Shown here piece after piece: positions 1-13,832 of a stretch of 27,600 bases of DNA. How positions within the stretch are numbered: the stretch's first letter is position 1; every line of letters begins with the position of its first letter. Source of the DNA: Desulfonatronospira sp. (lineage in GTDB: Bacteria; Desulfobacterota; Desulfovibrionia; Desulfovibrionales; Desulfonatronovibrionaceae); the NCBI GenBank assembly GCA_003554505.1, contig PWGS01000230.1:1-27600 (forward strand), in the 5' to 3' direction. Made by a program: the position numbers and the translations under genes. The notes below the pieces were generated by a model. It ran no database searches and was not told the DNA's origin. It was given only the letters and a program-made list of their open reading frames with translations.

Positions 1-139
1 GGCAAGCTTTATTGGATTTTTGAACAGAATGTACGGTAAAATGAAAGAACGAACATCAAAAAATCAACAAAAAAAACAATCAAAAGAGATGGTTATAAGA
101 TTAAGCTACATTTAAACCTGGTCTACTAAGGATTCTATT
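1..139. other. AT-rich leader upstream of dnaN
   Basis: This stretch is about 29% GC by hand count and has long A runs near 58-75. A frame open from the left edge runs to a TAA at 113-115. It would encode a lysine/glutamine-rich tail of 37 residues and could be the end of a gene cut by the window edge, but I do not recognise it. I see no DnaA-box cluster (TTATNCACA type) and no convincing promoter. A good ribosome-binding site (AAGGA, 7 bases before the ATG) for dnaN lies at its right end. Confidence 0.4.
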
Positions 140-1300
140 ATGAAAATTATTATATATAAAGAAGACTTTGTCGACGGAATAACCAAGGCTTCAAACCTTA
201 TCCCGCATAAAACAGGAGCTGCATACCTGAGAACCATATGGTTCAAGACCGGCATGGAAAGCGTAAAGATAATGAGCACGGACAGCAATGTGGAGTTTAC
301 AGGAGAATACCGGGCCGATGTTATGGAAGAAGGTCTAATAGGTACCCCGGGTAGAAAACTGTCGGACCTGATCAGAAAATTAAAAACTGGACCGATAACA
401 ATTTACTCGGACGAAACAAAGGAAGTTCTGTACGTTAAGCAGGAAAAACGTCATTTCAAACTGCCACTAAGCGAAAGTTCATGGTTTCCGGAAATGGATG
501 AATTCCCGGAAGAAGATGTGCGTGCCGTGGTGTCCGGGGGAAACTTCAGAGAAGTACTGGAAAAAAATCTTTTTTGTATAAGCGACGACGATACCATGCA
601 GGGAATGACCTGTCTGAAGATAGCACCCGGTCCGGAAGAATATGTGGAAGCCTGTGCTTTTAACGGTCATCAACTGAGTCTTTATACTTTTCATAATAAT
701 GACTTAAGGGGAATCCTGCCTGAAAAAGGAATCATGATCGCCAAAAAATATCTGCTGGATCTGCGCAAATGGATGCCTGAGACGGATATCGAAATCAGCA
801 TCACCGACTCCAAGATATTTTTCAGAACAACAGATAAAAAAGAATGTTTCAGTCTCCCTCTAAGCATGCACCAGTTCCCCAATTATCGGGATTTTATAAG
901 AAACTATTCCGAAAAACTTGGTGAGCCCCTGCTGGCCAGCAAAAACGAGCTTATTGATTCTCTGGAAAGAATCCTGATATTCAACACTGATTCACAGATG
1001 TCTACGCACATGAAGCTTGGTCAGGAGGAAATTTACATGACCAGCACTGCAGTAGAAAGCGGCGAAGCGGAAGAGGTGGTCGGCTGCAGCTATCAGGGTG
1101 ATCTCAGGGAAATAGTTTTTAATACCAAAAGTATCCTGGAAATCCTGGCACATATAGATGGCGAAAACGTGATCATGAGATTTTCAGGTCCTGTAGAGCC
1201 CTGCAAAGTACACGGGGATACGGATGATGACTACTACGTCATGACCATGCCTGTGCAGATAGAGGAAGAGACTTACTATACAGAAGAAGAAATGGAATAA
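140..1300 (+). CDS. dnaN: DNA polymerase III subunit beta (sliding clamp)
   Basis: The sliding clamp is a ring dimer that tethers the replicative polymerase and other partners to DNA. The 386-residue product has the usual length for three clamp domains. It opens with the typical MKI-type start, and the last domain ends in the family pattern YYVMTMPVQI near residues 367-376, where most clamps have a VxMPMR-like end. A ribosome-binding site AAGGA stands 7 bases upstream of the ATG. A short acidic tail (EEETYYTEEEME) follows the normal end. It sits three bases ahead of gyrB, so the two are almost certainly co-transcribed, as in many origin-proximal clusters. Codon use is more AT-rich than in the genes to the right. 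Confidence 0.95.
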   Translation: MKIIIYKEDFVDGITKASNLIPHKTGAAYLRTIWFKTGMESVKIMSTDSNVEFTGEYRADVMEEGLIGTPGRKLSDLIRKLKTGPITIYSDETKEVLYVKQEKRHFKLPLSESSWFPEMDEFPEEDVRAVVSGGNFREVLEKNLFCISDDDTMQGMTCLKIAPGPEEYVEACAFNGHQLSLYTFHNNDLRGILPEKGIMIAKKYLLDLRKWMPETDIEISITDSKIFFRTTDKKECFSLPLSMHQFPNYRDFIRNYSEKLGEPLLASKNELIDSLERILIFNTDSQMSTHMKLGQEEIYMTSTAVESGEAEEVVGCSYQGDLREIVFNTKSILEILAHIDGENVIMRFSGPVEPCKVHGDTDDDYYVMTMPVQIEEETYYTEEEME

Positions 1301-3706
<2,406 letters not shown>

Positions 3707-3826
3707 CTGTTCCATCCGGAAAGGCAAATGATCATCATGACCATGCTTTTGCCAGGGCGGGTACCGGAAAGAAAGATTTTCCAGATAAAAACCAATTACT
3801 AATCCATATATTCCCGGAGTCTAGAA

Positions 3827-6268
3827 TTGAACAATATCAGCATTGAACAGGAAATAAAGAAATCCTACCTGGAATATTCTTTAAGCGTAATAATCGGCCG
3901 GGCTATCCCGGATGTCCGCGACGGACTCAAACCTGTTCACCGCCGGATACTTTATGCCATGCATGAGCTTGGCAATACATACAACCGCCCCTACAAAAAA
4001 TCAGCCAGGGTCGTGGGTGATGTTATAGGTAAATATCATCCGCACGGAGATTCTGCTGTTTACGACGCCCTGGTACGCATGGCCCAGGATTTCAATATGC
4101 GCGACCCCCTGGTGGACGGGCAGGGTAACTTCGGCTCCATAGACGGGGATGCTCCCGCTGCCATGCGTTATACTGAAGCCCGCATGTCCAGGCTTGCCGG
4201 GGAGTTTCTTGCTGATATTGAAAAAAATACAGTTAATTTCAGGGCCAACTACGACAATACACTGACCGAACCCGAGGTATTGCCGGCCAGAGTTCCCAAT
4301 ATTCTGGTCAACGGCAGTTCCGGGATCGCCGTGGGCATGGCCACCCATATACCCCCGCACAATCTGGGAGAGGTTGTCGATGCCCTGCTGGAACTGCTGG
4401 ACAAACCTGAAACCGGCATTGCTGAGCTCATGCAGCACATCAGGGCCCCGGATCTGCCCACAGGGGCATACATCTACAACCTCAAAGGCGTACTCGAGGC
4501 CTACCGTACAGGCAGGGGAAGCTTTAAGATCCGCTCCAGGCTCGACGTAGAGACCAGATCCAGAGGCCATGAATCCATTGTCATCAACGAAATTCCCTAT
4601 GCACTGAACAAGGCCAACCTGGTGGAAAAAATCGCCGGGCTCGTCAACGAGAAGAAAATAGAAGGCATTTCCGATTTGCGGGACGAATCAGACCGCAATG
4701 GTATCAGGATAGTAATAGACCTGAAAAAGGGAGCCATTTCCGATGTAATAATCAACAAACTCTACAAGCTCACCGCCCTGGAGACCAGCTTCGGCATCAA
4801 TATGATGGCGGTAGTCAACAACCGGCCGCAGCTTTTGAACCTGAAACAGGTCCTGGAATTTTTCCTGGAGCCCAGGAAAGAGGTAATACTCAGACGCTCC
4901 AGGCATGATCTGGAAAAGGCTGAGCAGAGGGCTCATATTCTGGAAGGACTGCAGATAGCCCTGGACAACATAGACGAGGGGGTCCGCCTTATCAGGTCTT
5001 CCTCCACAGGGGCCGAGGCTAAAGAAAAGCTCATGTCAAACTTTTCCCTGAGTGCTGTTCAGGCTCAGGCCATCCTGGATATGCGCCTGCAAAGACTTAC
5101 CAACATGGAACGCGAAAAGCTCCTGCAGGAATACAGGGAGCTGCTGCAGAAGATTGAATTTTTGAAAAGCATTCTGGAAAATGTTGACGTACTTAAGGGA
5201 GAAATCAGAAAAGAACTCAAGGAAATCAGGGCAAACTATGCGACGCCCCGCAGAACGCAGATCCTGGAGCAGGATCCGGACAGTATAAATATTCTGGACC
5301 TGGTCCCGGATCAAGACGTGGTGGGCACCCTTTCCAGGAATGGATACATCAAGAGAACCCTTCTGGAATATTATCATCAGCAGAAAAGAGGGGGCAAAGG
5401 CATAGCAGGTGCCAATGTCGGAGACAAGGATTTCATAAACACTCTTTTTACCACCAGCAATCACAAGGATATCTATCTCTTTTCCAACACAGGCAAGGCA
5501 TATCTGCTCAAGGCCTACGAAATACCGGAAGGCTCCCGCACAGCCAGGGGAGTGCACATAAAAAATCTGCTTCCCCTGGAAAGCGGGGAATATATTGCCA
5601 CCGCCCTTTCCGAGCGCAATTTTCACTTAAGAAACTATTTCCTCTTTATGACCAGAAAAGGCATGGTCAAGAAGACCTACATAGAGATGTTCAAGAATAT
5701 GCGCTCCCCGGGCCTGATTGCGGCTTCGCTCAAACCGGGGGATGAACTCATAGGTGTCAAAGTGGTCAGGGATGAATCCGAGATCATTTTGTCCACTCAT
5801 GACGGGCAGGCAATTCGCTTTGCATGCAGAGTACTCCGGGCAATGGGCAGAAATGCTGCCGGTGTAAAGGGAATATCTTTGCGCCAGGGAGACGAGGTGG
5901 TCTCCGGAGTTATAATGGATCCGGACGAGTCAAAAGAGCTGTTTACCATTTCTGAAAACGGTTACGGTAAAAAGACCAGCCTGGACATGTACAAGATACA
6001 GGCCAGGGGAGGTAAGGGTCTTATCAATATGAAGATAACTTCCAAGACCGGCAAGGTAGTTACTTCTCTGCCTGTTTCGGACAGGGAAGAACTTATTATT
6101 TTTACCTCCGCCAACAAGATAATCAGGCTGGGCACAAGCGATATCCGGTCTGTAGGACGCTCCACCCAGGGAGTAAAGCTGGTAAACCTGGAAAATGCTC
6201 AGAGAGTGATATGTGCAGATCTGATCATTCCGGAACAGCATCTGCACGATAACAAAGATGTGCAGTAA
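3827..6268 (+). CDS. gyrA: DNA gyrase subunit A
   Basis: GyrA is the DNA breakage-reunion subunit of gyrase. The 813-residue product has the catalytic tyrosine at Tyr115 ([11 protein letters not shown]). The quinolone-determining region [10 protein letters not shown] keeps Ser76 and Asp80, the drug-sensitive state in E. coli numbering terms (Ser83, Asp87). The C-terminal pinwheel begins with a GyrA box, QKRGGKG, at residues 519-525, which marks it as gyrase rather than ParC. The start is a TTG: GGAG stands 7 bases upstream and an in-frame TAG at 3821-3823 rules out anything longer. The 120-base gap to gyrB contains a possible GGCAAA/TTTGCC hairpin but no T-run, so transcription may continue from gyrB. 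Confidence 0.97.
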   Translation: MNNISIEQEIKKSYLEYSLSVIIGRAIPDVRDGLKPVHRRILYAMHELGNTYNRPYKKSARVVGDVIGKYHPHGDSAVYDALVRMAQDFNMRDPLVDGQGNFGSIDGDAPAAMRYTEARMSRLAGEFLADIEKNTVNFRANYDNTLTEPEVLPARVPNILVNGSSGIAVGMATHIPPHNLGEVVDALLELLDKPETGIAELMQHIRAPDLPTGAYIYNLKGVLEAYRTGRGSFKIRSRLDVETRSRGHESIVINEIPYALNKANLVEKIAGLVNEKKIEGISDLRDESDRNGIRIVIDLKKGAISDVIINKLYKLTALETSFGINMMAVVNNRPQLLNLKQVLEFFLEPRKEVILRRSRHDLEKAEQRAHILEGLQIALDNIDEGVRLIRSSSTGAEAKEKLMSNFSLSAVQAQAILDMRLQRLTNMEREKLLQEYRELLQKIEFLKSILENVDVLKGEIRKELKEIRANYATPRRTQILEQDPDSINILDLVPDQDVVGTLSRNGYIKRTLLEYYHQQKRGGKGIAGANVGDKDFINTLFTTSNHKDIYLFSNTGKAYLLKAYEIPEGSRTARGVHIKNLLPLESGEYIATALSERNFHLRNYFLFMTRKGMVKKTYIEMFKNMRSPGLIAASLKPGDELIGVKVVRDESEIILSTHDGQAIRFACRVLRAMGRNAAGVKGISLRQGDEVVSGVIMDPDESKELFTISENGYGKKTSLDMYKIQARGGKGLINMKITSKTGKVVTSLPVSDREELIIFTSANKIIRLGTSDIRSVGRSTQGVKLVNLENAQRVICADLIIPEQHLHDNKDVQ

Positions 6269-6286
6269 AAACTGAAAGCTATATGC

Positions 6287-7075
6287 ATGAAGTGGATATG
6301 CCGCATCATTTTGCCGGTCCTTTTTTCTTTTCTTCTTCCGGGATGTCCGGGACATGAAGAAGATACGTCTTATTTTGATCAGGCTGAATACTATTTTTCC
6401 AGGGGACAGTTCAGCCAGGCCGGAACACTTTACCGGCAATATATCGATACAGGGCATGACTCAAAAAGATACGAAGCCTGGAACAGGCTGTTTAGCATCA
6501 GGGTGGATATTTACGGTGATGTGCAGGGCGGTCTGGATATATTAAAGGCCATGCAGATGGAGTTTGATGAAAAAAAGGACAGGGTCCTGGATATAAATGT
6601 CAGGATTGCCGGTCTCTACGACCGACTGGGACAGCCCCGGGACAGTTACCGGGTCTGGAAAAAGAACAGAGAACTGGCAGACTCGGTTTCAGACAAAAAA
6701 GAGGCCGCGCTGAATATGTCCAGAGCAGCCGCCAAACTGCGTGAATTTGGAAGGGTCCGGGATGCCCTTCAAGAGTTCCGGGATTGTGTCGGTGAAATTG
6801 ATGCTGATCTTTGTTCCAGAATTCATTATACTCTGGGTAAATCTTATTATCTGGAAACTGATCTTGTCCTGGCCCGGGAAAGTCTGACAAAAGCCTACAG
6901 CCGGGACGCCCAGAATGAATACAGATCCAGGGCAGGACTTCTTCTGGTGGAAGTCCTGCTGGATCTGGATGAAATTGATCAGGCCAGGGCCATATTAAAA
7001 GAGCTGCTGGATATTCATCCCAATCCTGGAGCCATAGAGGTCCGCTTGAACAACCTCACTTTCATCGAAGACTAA
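6287..7075 (+). CDS. TPR-containing lipoprotein, function unknown
   Basis: The 262-residue product has a lipoprotein signal: basic start, hydrophobic core and a lipobox LPGC with the acylated cysteine at residue 20. Proline at -2 is slightly unusual. The mature part looks all-helical, with TPR-like pairs such as AEYYFSRGQFSQAGTLYRQY (about 33-52) and further units near 159-182 and 212-240. Such proteins usually act as periplasmic scaffolds, for example in outer-membrane assembly, but I cannot assign a partner. It lies 18 bases after gyrA on the same strand and probably forms the end of that operon. Its stop overlaps the stop of the convergent LapA-like gene by 3 bases. Confidence 0.8.
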   Translation: MKWICRIILPVLFSFLLPGCPGHEEDTSYFDQAEYYFSRGQFSQAGTLYRQYIDTGHDSKRYEAWNRLFSIRVDIYGDVQGGLDILKAMQMEFDEKKDRVLDINVRIAGLYDRLGQPRDSYRVWKKNRELADSVSDKKEAALNMSRAAAKLREFGRVRDALQEFRDCVGEIDADLCSRIHYTLGKSYYLETDLVLARESLTKAYSRDAQNEYRSRAGLLLVEVLLDLDEIDQARAILKELLDIHPNPGAIEVRLNNLTFIED

Positions 7076-7941
7076 TCCGACTTTTCCCGGTAATGCTCCA
7101 GAGATTTGCGGATTGCTTCTGCTGCCTCCTGCAGACGTTTTCTGTCTGCATCAGTTTTTGCTCCCTGTTTGAGATAGTCCAGAGTCTGCAGGTACTGCTC
7201 CAGATGCATAAGTGTCAGGTAATCCCGGGTCTGCATCGGGATAAGCTGTAGTTCGCTGATTTCCCGGGAGTGCTCTTCCAGCTTTTCCTGCATTTTGCCT
7301 GCTGTATCCCACAGGCCCTCTGTTTCTTCCCTCAACCCCTGCTCCAGTTTTTCCAGTCTTGCATCGGCCGCTCTGAAATCCTGTTTCAGATTTTCCAGGC
7401 TGCTTCGGTTATCCTCAATCATGCCGGTGGCTTTTTCCTCAGTGGCTGCAGCCTGTTCATGCACTTTTTCAAATTCTGTGTGGCCGTAGTAGTAAAGTCC
7501 CACCAGGATGACGAAAATGACGGTGCAACCGGCCATGGCTGCCTTGCCCCAGGCCCTGGATGAGGTTGAGCTGACTATTTCTTCTTTGAAGGCCTCCTGT
7601 TCAGGGGTTATTTTTTCCTGGCGCTTCATAATCAGACCGGCTCTTTCCATCTCGGCCGTCTTGAGATCTTCCTGGAGCAGTCTTAATCTTTTGCGCAGAA
7701 CCTTCAATCTTTCCCGGACATCCTTGTTGGCCGGGAAAAAGGTTATGACCCCGAAAATTATACCCAGCAAAAAACAGAAAAAGATGAACACATACATGGC
7801 CATCTGGGGCAAAGCAAGCTCGATAAACCAAAGGTCAAGCGCCAGAGGCGCCTTCAGACCAAGGGTTTCGGTGTTTTGGCTGAGGCCGAGCATTACTGCG
7901 GAAAACAACAGCAATAGAAATATCAGTCTAAAAGCATTCAT
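7072..7941 (-). CDS. LapA-like (DUF1049-type) membrane protein with long coiled coil
   Basis: The 289-residue product has a membrane segment at about 4-20, a second at about 44-69, a basic coiled coil at about 72-112, a third membrane segment at about 134-152 and a second long coiled coil at about 155-240. The first 95 residues resemble the LapA/DUF1049 fold (two membrane helices then a short coiled coil), whose E. coli member works with LapB in controlling LPS synthesis. The third membrane helix and second coiled coil are extra. I chose the internal ATG at 7941 because GAGG stands 9 bases upstream and the hydrophobic stretch then begins at once. A longer reading from 7980 adds 13 residues and overlaps malQ. 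It follows malQ on the same strand by 35 bases. Confidence 0.65.
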   Translation of the reverse strand: MNAFRLIFLLLLFSAVMLGLSQNTETLGLKAPLALDLWFIELALPQMAMYVFIFFCFLLGIIFGVITFFPANKDVRERLKVLRKRLRLLQEDLKTAEMERAGLIMKRQEKITPEQEAFKEEIVSSTSSRAWGKAAMAGCTVIFVILVGLYYYGHTEFEKVHEQAAATEEKATGMIEDNRSSLENLKQDFRAADARLEKLEQGLREETEGLWDTAGKMQEKLEEHSREISELQLIPMQTRDYLTLMHLEQYLQTLDYLKQGAKTDADRKRLQEAAEAIRKSLEHYREKSD

Positions 7942-7976
7942 TGGTGAATTCCTCTCTGGTTTCCGGTAGAAGACCG

Positions 7977-9512
7977 TCAATCACCGGATTTGGAGTTAAG
8001 ACCGGAATAATAGTGGTTGTCCCTTCCATATATGGTGGTAAAGTAGAGCAAAAATTCCCTGACATCAATGCCAATTTCTCTACTTTTTACTCTCCACTCC
8101 CAGTTTCCTCTGGCAAGGGCCGGTGTATTCATGCGAAACCGGCCGTCCAGGCCCAGTACATCCTGCATGGGAAGGACACAGAACCTGGCTGTGGAAGACA
8201 TGGCCATGCGGATGATTTCCCTGGAAATATTTTTCGCATCAAGGTCCCGGCCTGTATACTCGCGTAGTCTGGACCGGGTATCCGGGTCCAGTTCATTTTC
8301 GAACCATCCTCTGACTGTATTGTTGTCGTGAGTCCCGGGGTATACCACGCAATTGGGTATATGGTTGTGGGGTATATACGGGTTGGTAGGCATGGTATCG
8401 TCAAAGGCGAACTGCAGAATCTTCATTCCGGGCAGCCCGAACCTGTCTCTTAATTCCAGTACATCCTCGGTAATGTATCCCAGGTCCTCGGCCACAAAAT
8501 GCGCCGGGGATATTTCGCTGGTCAGGGCGGACCAGAAATGATGACCTGGACCTTCCACCCATTTTCCATCAACAGCAGTTCCAGCACCAGCCGGTATGCT
8601 CCAGTAGGATGCAAATCCCCGGAAGTGATCGAATCTCAACATATCGAACATGACCAGGTTCTGCCTTATGCGCTTGATCCACCAATGATAATTTTCCCGG
8701 GCGCATTCCTCCCAGTCATAAATAGGGTTGCCCCACAACTGTCCTGTCTCACTGAAATAATCAGGCGGGGCACCTGCCACTCTTGTGGGGTTTTTTTCCT
8801 GGTCCAGTAAAAAGAGATGGGGATTGGACCATACATCGCAGCTGTCCATGCTCACGTAGATGGGCAGATCTCCGAAGATCACCACGTTTTGGTTATTGGC
8901 GTACGTTTTAAGCTTCTGCCATTGACTGAAGAAAAGGTACTGAAAAAATTTTTCACGCAGAATCTCATTTGAAAGGCTTTTTTTGTAATCATCCACTGCT
9001 TCCGGGTGGCGAAGCTTGATCTCCCTTGGCCCCCTGTACCAGGGTGCTCCCTGAAAATGCTCCTTCAGGGCGCTGAACATAGCAAAATCATCCAGCCAGA
9101 AGGCGTGATTCCGGCAAAAAAGCTCGAACCTGGAACTTTTTTCAAGGGTCTCTCTGCTGCGCTTAAAGGCCTTGTGCAGCAGATATTTTTTAAAATTCCC
9201 TGCCTGTTCGTAGTCTGTACGGTGTTCTGGAAAATCCGGCAGATTGCTTGTATCCTCCGGATCCAGAAGTCCTTTATCTTTCAGGTCTTCCGGATCAATA
9301 AACAAAGTGTTGCCGGCGAATGCGCTGTAGCTGGAATACGGTGAATTGCCGGTTCCGGGTGTAGTGGGGTTAAGAGGCAGTATCTGCCAGATCTTCTGTT
9401 TGCTGCCGGCAAGAAAATCCACGAAGCGGTAGGCCTGGGGTCCCATGTCTCCGGAACCGTACGGACCGGGCAAAGATGAGATATGCAGAAGGATGCCGTT
9501 CAGCCTCTTCAT
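7977..9512 (-). CDS. malQ: 4-alpha-glucanotransferase (amylomaltase, GH77)
   Basis: This cytoplasmic enzyme transfers alpha-1,4-glucan segments between maltodextrins in glycogen and maltodextrin turnover. The 511-residue product has the normal GH77 length and starts with the family pattern [20 protein letters not shown]. The catalytic set is visible: nucleophile Asp in [10 protein letters not shown], acid/base Glu in FVAEDLG, and the third Asp in PGTHDNNT. Its ATG overlaps the glgB stop in an ATGA arrangement, so it is probably translationally coupled to glgB in a glycogen operon. Confidence 0.94.
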   Translation of the reverse strand: MKRLNGILLHISSLPGPYGSGDMGPQAYRFVDFLAGSKQKIWQILPLNPTTPGTGNSPYSSYSAFAGNTLFIDPEDLKDKGLLDPEDTSNLPDFPEHRTDYEQAGNFKKYLLHKAFKRSRETLEKSSRFELFCRNHAFWLDDFAMFSALKEHFQGAPWYRGPREIKLRHPEAVDDYKKSLSNEILREKFFQYLFFSQWQKLKTYANNQNVVIFGDLPIYVSMDSCDVWSNPHLFLLDQEKNPTRVAGAPPDYFSETGQLWGNPIYDWEECARENYHWWIKRIRQNLVMFDMLRFDHFRGFASYWSIPAGAGTAVDGKWVEGPGHHFWSALTSEISPAHFVAEDLGYITEDVLELRDRFGLPGMKILQFAFDDTMPTNPYIPHNHIPNCVVYPGTHDNNTVRGWFENELDPDTRSRLREYTGRDLDAKNISREIIRMAMSSTARFCVLPMQDVLGLDGRFRMNTPALARGNWEWRVKSREIGIDVREFLLYFTTIYGRDNHYYSGLNSKSGD

Positions 9513-11395
9513 GAGGTCTGCTCCATGAAGATTATGCCCAGGGGTGGCAGTGTAAGGCTCAGGCGGTGAGAATAGCCGTGTGCCGTGATTGCCTGTGCAT
9601 GATAGATTTCCGGGTTGACCTGATGAGAACCACCGAACCGGGCATCATCGCTGTTCAGTATCTCCTTCCACGGGCCCTGTCCTGGAACTCCCAGGATATA
9701 ATCATGCCTGGGTACAGGTGTGAAATTGGCGGCCATCACCAGCGATGACTTGTCGTGGTCCCGGCGGATAAAGGACAGAACACTGTTGTCTGCATCGGTG
9801 CAGTCGATCCAGGAGAAACCGCCTGGATCGAAATCCTTTTCGTAAAGCTGGGGACGGCTCCGGTACAGGGCATTGATCTCCCGCAGCCAGTCCTGGACCT
9901 GCCTGTGCGGGTCGTATTGCAGCAAATGCCAGTCCAGGCTCTGGTCATGGTCCCATTCAGCCCACTGGGCCATTTCAGCCCCCATGAACAGAAGCTTTTT
10001 TCCCGGATGGGCATACATGTAGCCCAGAAGAAGGCGCAGGTTGGCCATTTTCTGCCAGTCGTCCCCGGGCATTTTTTTTACCAGTGATCCTTTCAGGTGA
10101 ACCACCTCGTCATGGGACAGCGGGAGGACAAAGTTTTCAGTAAAAGCGTACCAGATGCTGAAGGTCATCTGATTGTGGCGGTATTTTCGAAATATGGGCT
10201 CTTTACTCATGTAGCTGAGGGTGTCGTTCATCCAGCCCATGTTCCATTTGTATCCGAAGCCAAGTCCTCCAACGTATGTAGGCCTGGAAACCATGGGCCA
10301 TGAGGTGGATTCCTCGGCAAAGGTCTGCACATCCGGAAAAGAGCGGTAAACTTCGCTGTTGAGGTTCTTAAGAAAGCTTATGGCATCCAGGTTTTCATTG
10401 CCCCCGAATTCGTTGGGCTCCCATTACCCGTCATTGCGGGCGTAATTCAGGTAGAGCATGGAAGCTACAGCGTCCAGGCGCAGTCCGTCAATGTGGTAGT
10501 AGTCCAGCCAGAACAATGCGTTGCTGATGAGAAAACTGACCCCCTCATTGCGGCCGTAATTGAATATGTAGCTCTTCCATTCCGGGTGGAAGCCCTTTCG
10601 AGGGTCCATATGTTCATACAGGTGGGGGCCGTCGAAATAGCCCAGGCCGACTTCATCAGTGGGGAAATGGGAAGGCACCCAGTCCAGGATGACCCCTATG
10701 CCGTGCTGGTGCAGGACATCTATCAGGTACATGAAGGCCTGGGGAGTTCCGTATCGGCTGGTGGGAGCGAAAAAACCCAGAATCTGGTATCCCCATGATC
10801 CATAAAAAGGATGCTCGGCCACAGGCATAAACTCCACGTGGGTAAAGCCCATATCCAGAAGATAGCCCGGCAGTCTTTCAGCTATTTCCCGGTAGCTCAA
10901 AAGCCTTTCAGGATTATCCGGATCCCGCATCCAGGAACCCAGGTGCATCTCGTAGATGCTCAAGGGTTTGTCCTGGCGGTTTATTTCCCGGCGGTTCTGC
11001 ATCCATTCTTCATCACCCCACTGGTAATCCATCTGCCAGATGATGGAAGCTGTGCTGGGGGCCGTTTCCCAGTAAAACCCGAAAGGATCGCCCTTGTCCA
11101 CGCTGTATCCCTGAAACCTGGAGCGGATATGGTACTTGTACTTGTGACCGGGCATGGCCTCGGGGACGAATCCCTCCCAGATTCCGGAGCCGTCTCCCCG
11201 GGCGTTTAGCTGGTGGGTATTGTTGTCCCAGTAATTAAAATCTCCTATGACGCTGACTTTTTGTGCATTCGGGGCCCATACCCCGAAGTAGGTTCCGCGC
11301 ACTCCACCGTGCATGACCACCTGTGCACCCAGGTGCTTGTACAGGCGGAAGTGCCTTCCCTGCTTGTAAAGATAGATATCCTGTTCGGTAAACAT
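9509..11395 (-). pseudogene. glgB: 1,4-alpha-glucan branching enzyme, interrupted by in-frame stop
   Basis: GlgB (GH13) forms the alpha-1,6 branches of glycogen. Read through, the frame gives about 628 residues, a normal short-type GlgB: an N-terminal carbohydrate-binding module (FGVWAPNAQKVSVIGDFNYW), GH13 regions I (DWVPSHFP), II (GLRLDAVA, nucleophile Asp308), III (TFAEES, acid/base Glu361) and IV (LSHDEVVH), then the C-terminal beta domain ending at TLPPLGIIF. Codon 324 is TAA (10424-10426) in the middle of the barrel, at a place where the family normally has Glu before W-x-PN-x-GG-x-EN. Both halves are otherwise intact and in the same frame; the second half could start only at a GTG at 10330. 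The truncated product would lack the acid/base residue. I chose the ATG at 11395; a TTG-started version from 11443 has no ribosome-binding site. A sequencing error or very recent mutation are both possible. Confidence 0.85.
10424..10426 (-). other. premature TAA stop inside glgB
   Basis: On the minus strand the reading is ...Arg-Asn-Asp-Gly-TAA-Trp-Glu-Pro-Asn-Glu-Phe-Gly-Gly. The flanking residues match the conserved GlgB segment on both sides without any frame change. A single G-to-T change from GAA (Glu) would explain it. The next base is T (TAAT), a strong termination context, so readthrough is unlikely. TAA is not a selenocysteine or pyrrolysine codon. Confidence 0.9.
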
Positions 11396-11456
11396 AAGAC
11401 TGTGGACTTCTCCTTTGCCCCGGGGCAATAAAGTATTGAGCAAGACAGTTCGTTTG

Positions 11457-12284
11457 TTATTGCTTTTTGTTGAAAATTTTCCATGTGGTCAGGGACAGCC
11501 ACTGCATCACAAGGTCGGTGCGCACTTTGTATGACAAGGCCTTCTCAGCCCTTTGCAGGGCCAGAATCATACTGTGGGCCTTTACAGGTTCAATGCACTG
11601 AAACAGACTGTCCTCCCCCCGCATTCCCCGGGCCAGGTCCAGGCGAATCCTGGCCAGAAACTGTCTGGCTCCGGTCAGGTCGAAACAGTCTTTTCTGGAA
11701 CTTTTGTGTATAAATCCTTTTCCGGAAAGGACAAAATCATTAAAATCCGAGTAAAGCTCTTCCTGTCCGGTTTCAAGCCCTTCACCCGGTGTTCGTCCCA
11801 GGGGGAGTACAAAACTTCTGGAAACGATTGTGGGCAGAATGGCTTCCCTTTCATTGGCCAGAAAAACAAAAATATTCCGGCTTACCGGCTCTTCCACGGA
11901 TTTCAGCAGCGCGTTGGCGCAGGCTGCGTTCATTTCGCCCGCTTCCTCAACGACAATCATACGCCAGCCGTGATGAGGGCTCTGGGAAAGAGCGGGCCGC
12001 ATCTCCCGGACTTCTTCTACAGACAGGCTGTCCAGAGGGGTGAGCCGGAACAGATCTCTGAAGGCATCAGCCTCGATCTTGAGGCAAAGGTCGCATTCCA
12101 GACATGGACCCGGTCCGGGGTTTCTGCAGTGCAGTGCCTTTAGCAGATATCCAGCCAGGGCGCTTCTCTGTAACTGGCTTCCGCCTTCCAGAACCAGGCT
12201 GCAGGGCGGGTTGCTGGACATCCGCATCAAAAGATCGGCCACGTGGCCCTGGTCCTGGATGGTTGTGGGTAGCAAGGAGGACAT
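11457..12284 (-). CDS. holB: DNA polymerase III delta-prime subunit (clamp-loader)
   Basis: Delta prime is the non-ATPase stator of the clamp loader that opens the DnaN ring. The 275-residue product has a degenerate phosphate loop (GGSQLQRSALA, 34-44, no GxxxxGK[ST]), a zinc-binding set Cys53, Cys61, Cys64 and Cys67, and the conserved EEAGEMNAACANALLKSVEEP segment at about 113-133. It also has the arginine-finger region TIVSRS, close to the usual SRC motif. The C-terminal part is weakly conserved, as in the family. It lies 33 bases after purA and 61 bases before the ATG chosen for glgB. The start codon has no strong ribosome-binding site, so its exact position is less certain. Confidence 0.82.
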   Translation of the reverse strand: MSSLLPTTIQDQGHVADLLMRMSSNPPCSLVLEGGSQLQRSALAGYLLKALHCRNPGPGPCLECDLCLKIEADAFRDLFRLTPLDSLSVEEVREMRPALSQSPHHGWRMIVVEEAGEMNAACANALLKSVEEPVSRNIFVFLANEREAILPTIVSRSFVLPLGRTPGEGLETGQEELYSDFNDFVLSGKGFIHKSSRKDCFDLTGARQFLARIRLDLARGMRGEDSLFQCIEPVKAHSMILALQRAEKALSYKVRTDLVMQWLSLTTWKIFNKKQ

Positions 12285-12317
12285 ATTCAGTATAAAGCTG
12301 CGGCCCCTGCAGGCAGG

Positions 12318-13655
<1,338 letters not shown>

Positions 13656-13694
13656 TCAGGGATCAAGCACCTGAATTTTTGCAAACAGCCTGTT

Positions 13695-13723
13695 TTTTTA
13701 AAATAGCCATTATCTAAAGTCAA
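13695..13723 (-). promoter_or_regulatory. candidate sigma-70 promoter for purA
   Basis: Read on the minus strand, TTGACT (13718-13723) is followed after exactly 17 bases by TAAAAA (13695-13700). The expected transcript would start near 13688 and have a leader of about 95 bases before purA. The -35 is a good match and the -10 is weak. Confidence 0.45.
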
Positions 13724-13744
13724 TGCGCCCCAACAGGAACAAGT

Positions 13745-13773
13745 TTGCCATTTGCCCGGAAATGAAGTAAAGT
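13745..13773 (+). promoter_or_regulatory. candidate sigma-70 promoter for mltF
   Basis: TTGCCA (13745-13750) is followed after 17 bases by TAAAGT (13768-13773). A transcript starting near 13780 would leave about 50 bases before the ATG at 13833, which supports that start over the one at 13782. Both hexamers are imperfect. Confidence 0.35.
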
Positions 13774-13832
13774 AAAAGATTATGGTACAACCTTGCCACA
13801 AGGCATTTGCCGGCAGAGGAGCAGACGCATAC

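Noticed and set aside
1..139. Possible replication origin upstream of dnaN
   Set aside because: The region is AT-rich, but no cluster of DnaA boxes or repeated 13-mers is visible in the 139 bases available.
3707..3826. Terminator between gyrB and gyrA
   Set aside because: A GGCAAA/TTTGCC stem has a 19-base loop and no T-run after it.
10330..10424. Recoding (selenocysteine or pyrrolysine) at the glgB stop
   Set aside because: The codon is TAA, not TGA or TAG, and the normal residue at this place is glutamate.
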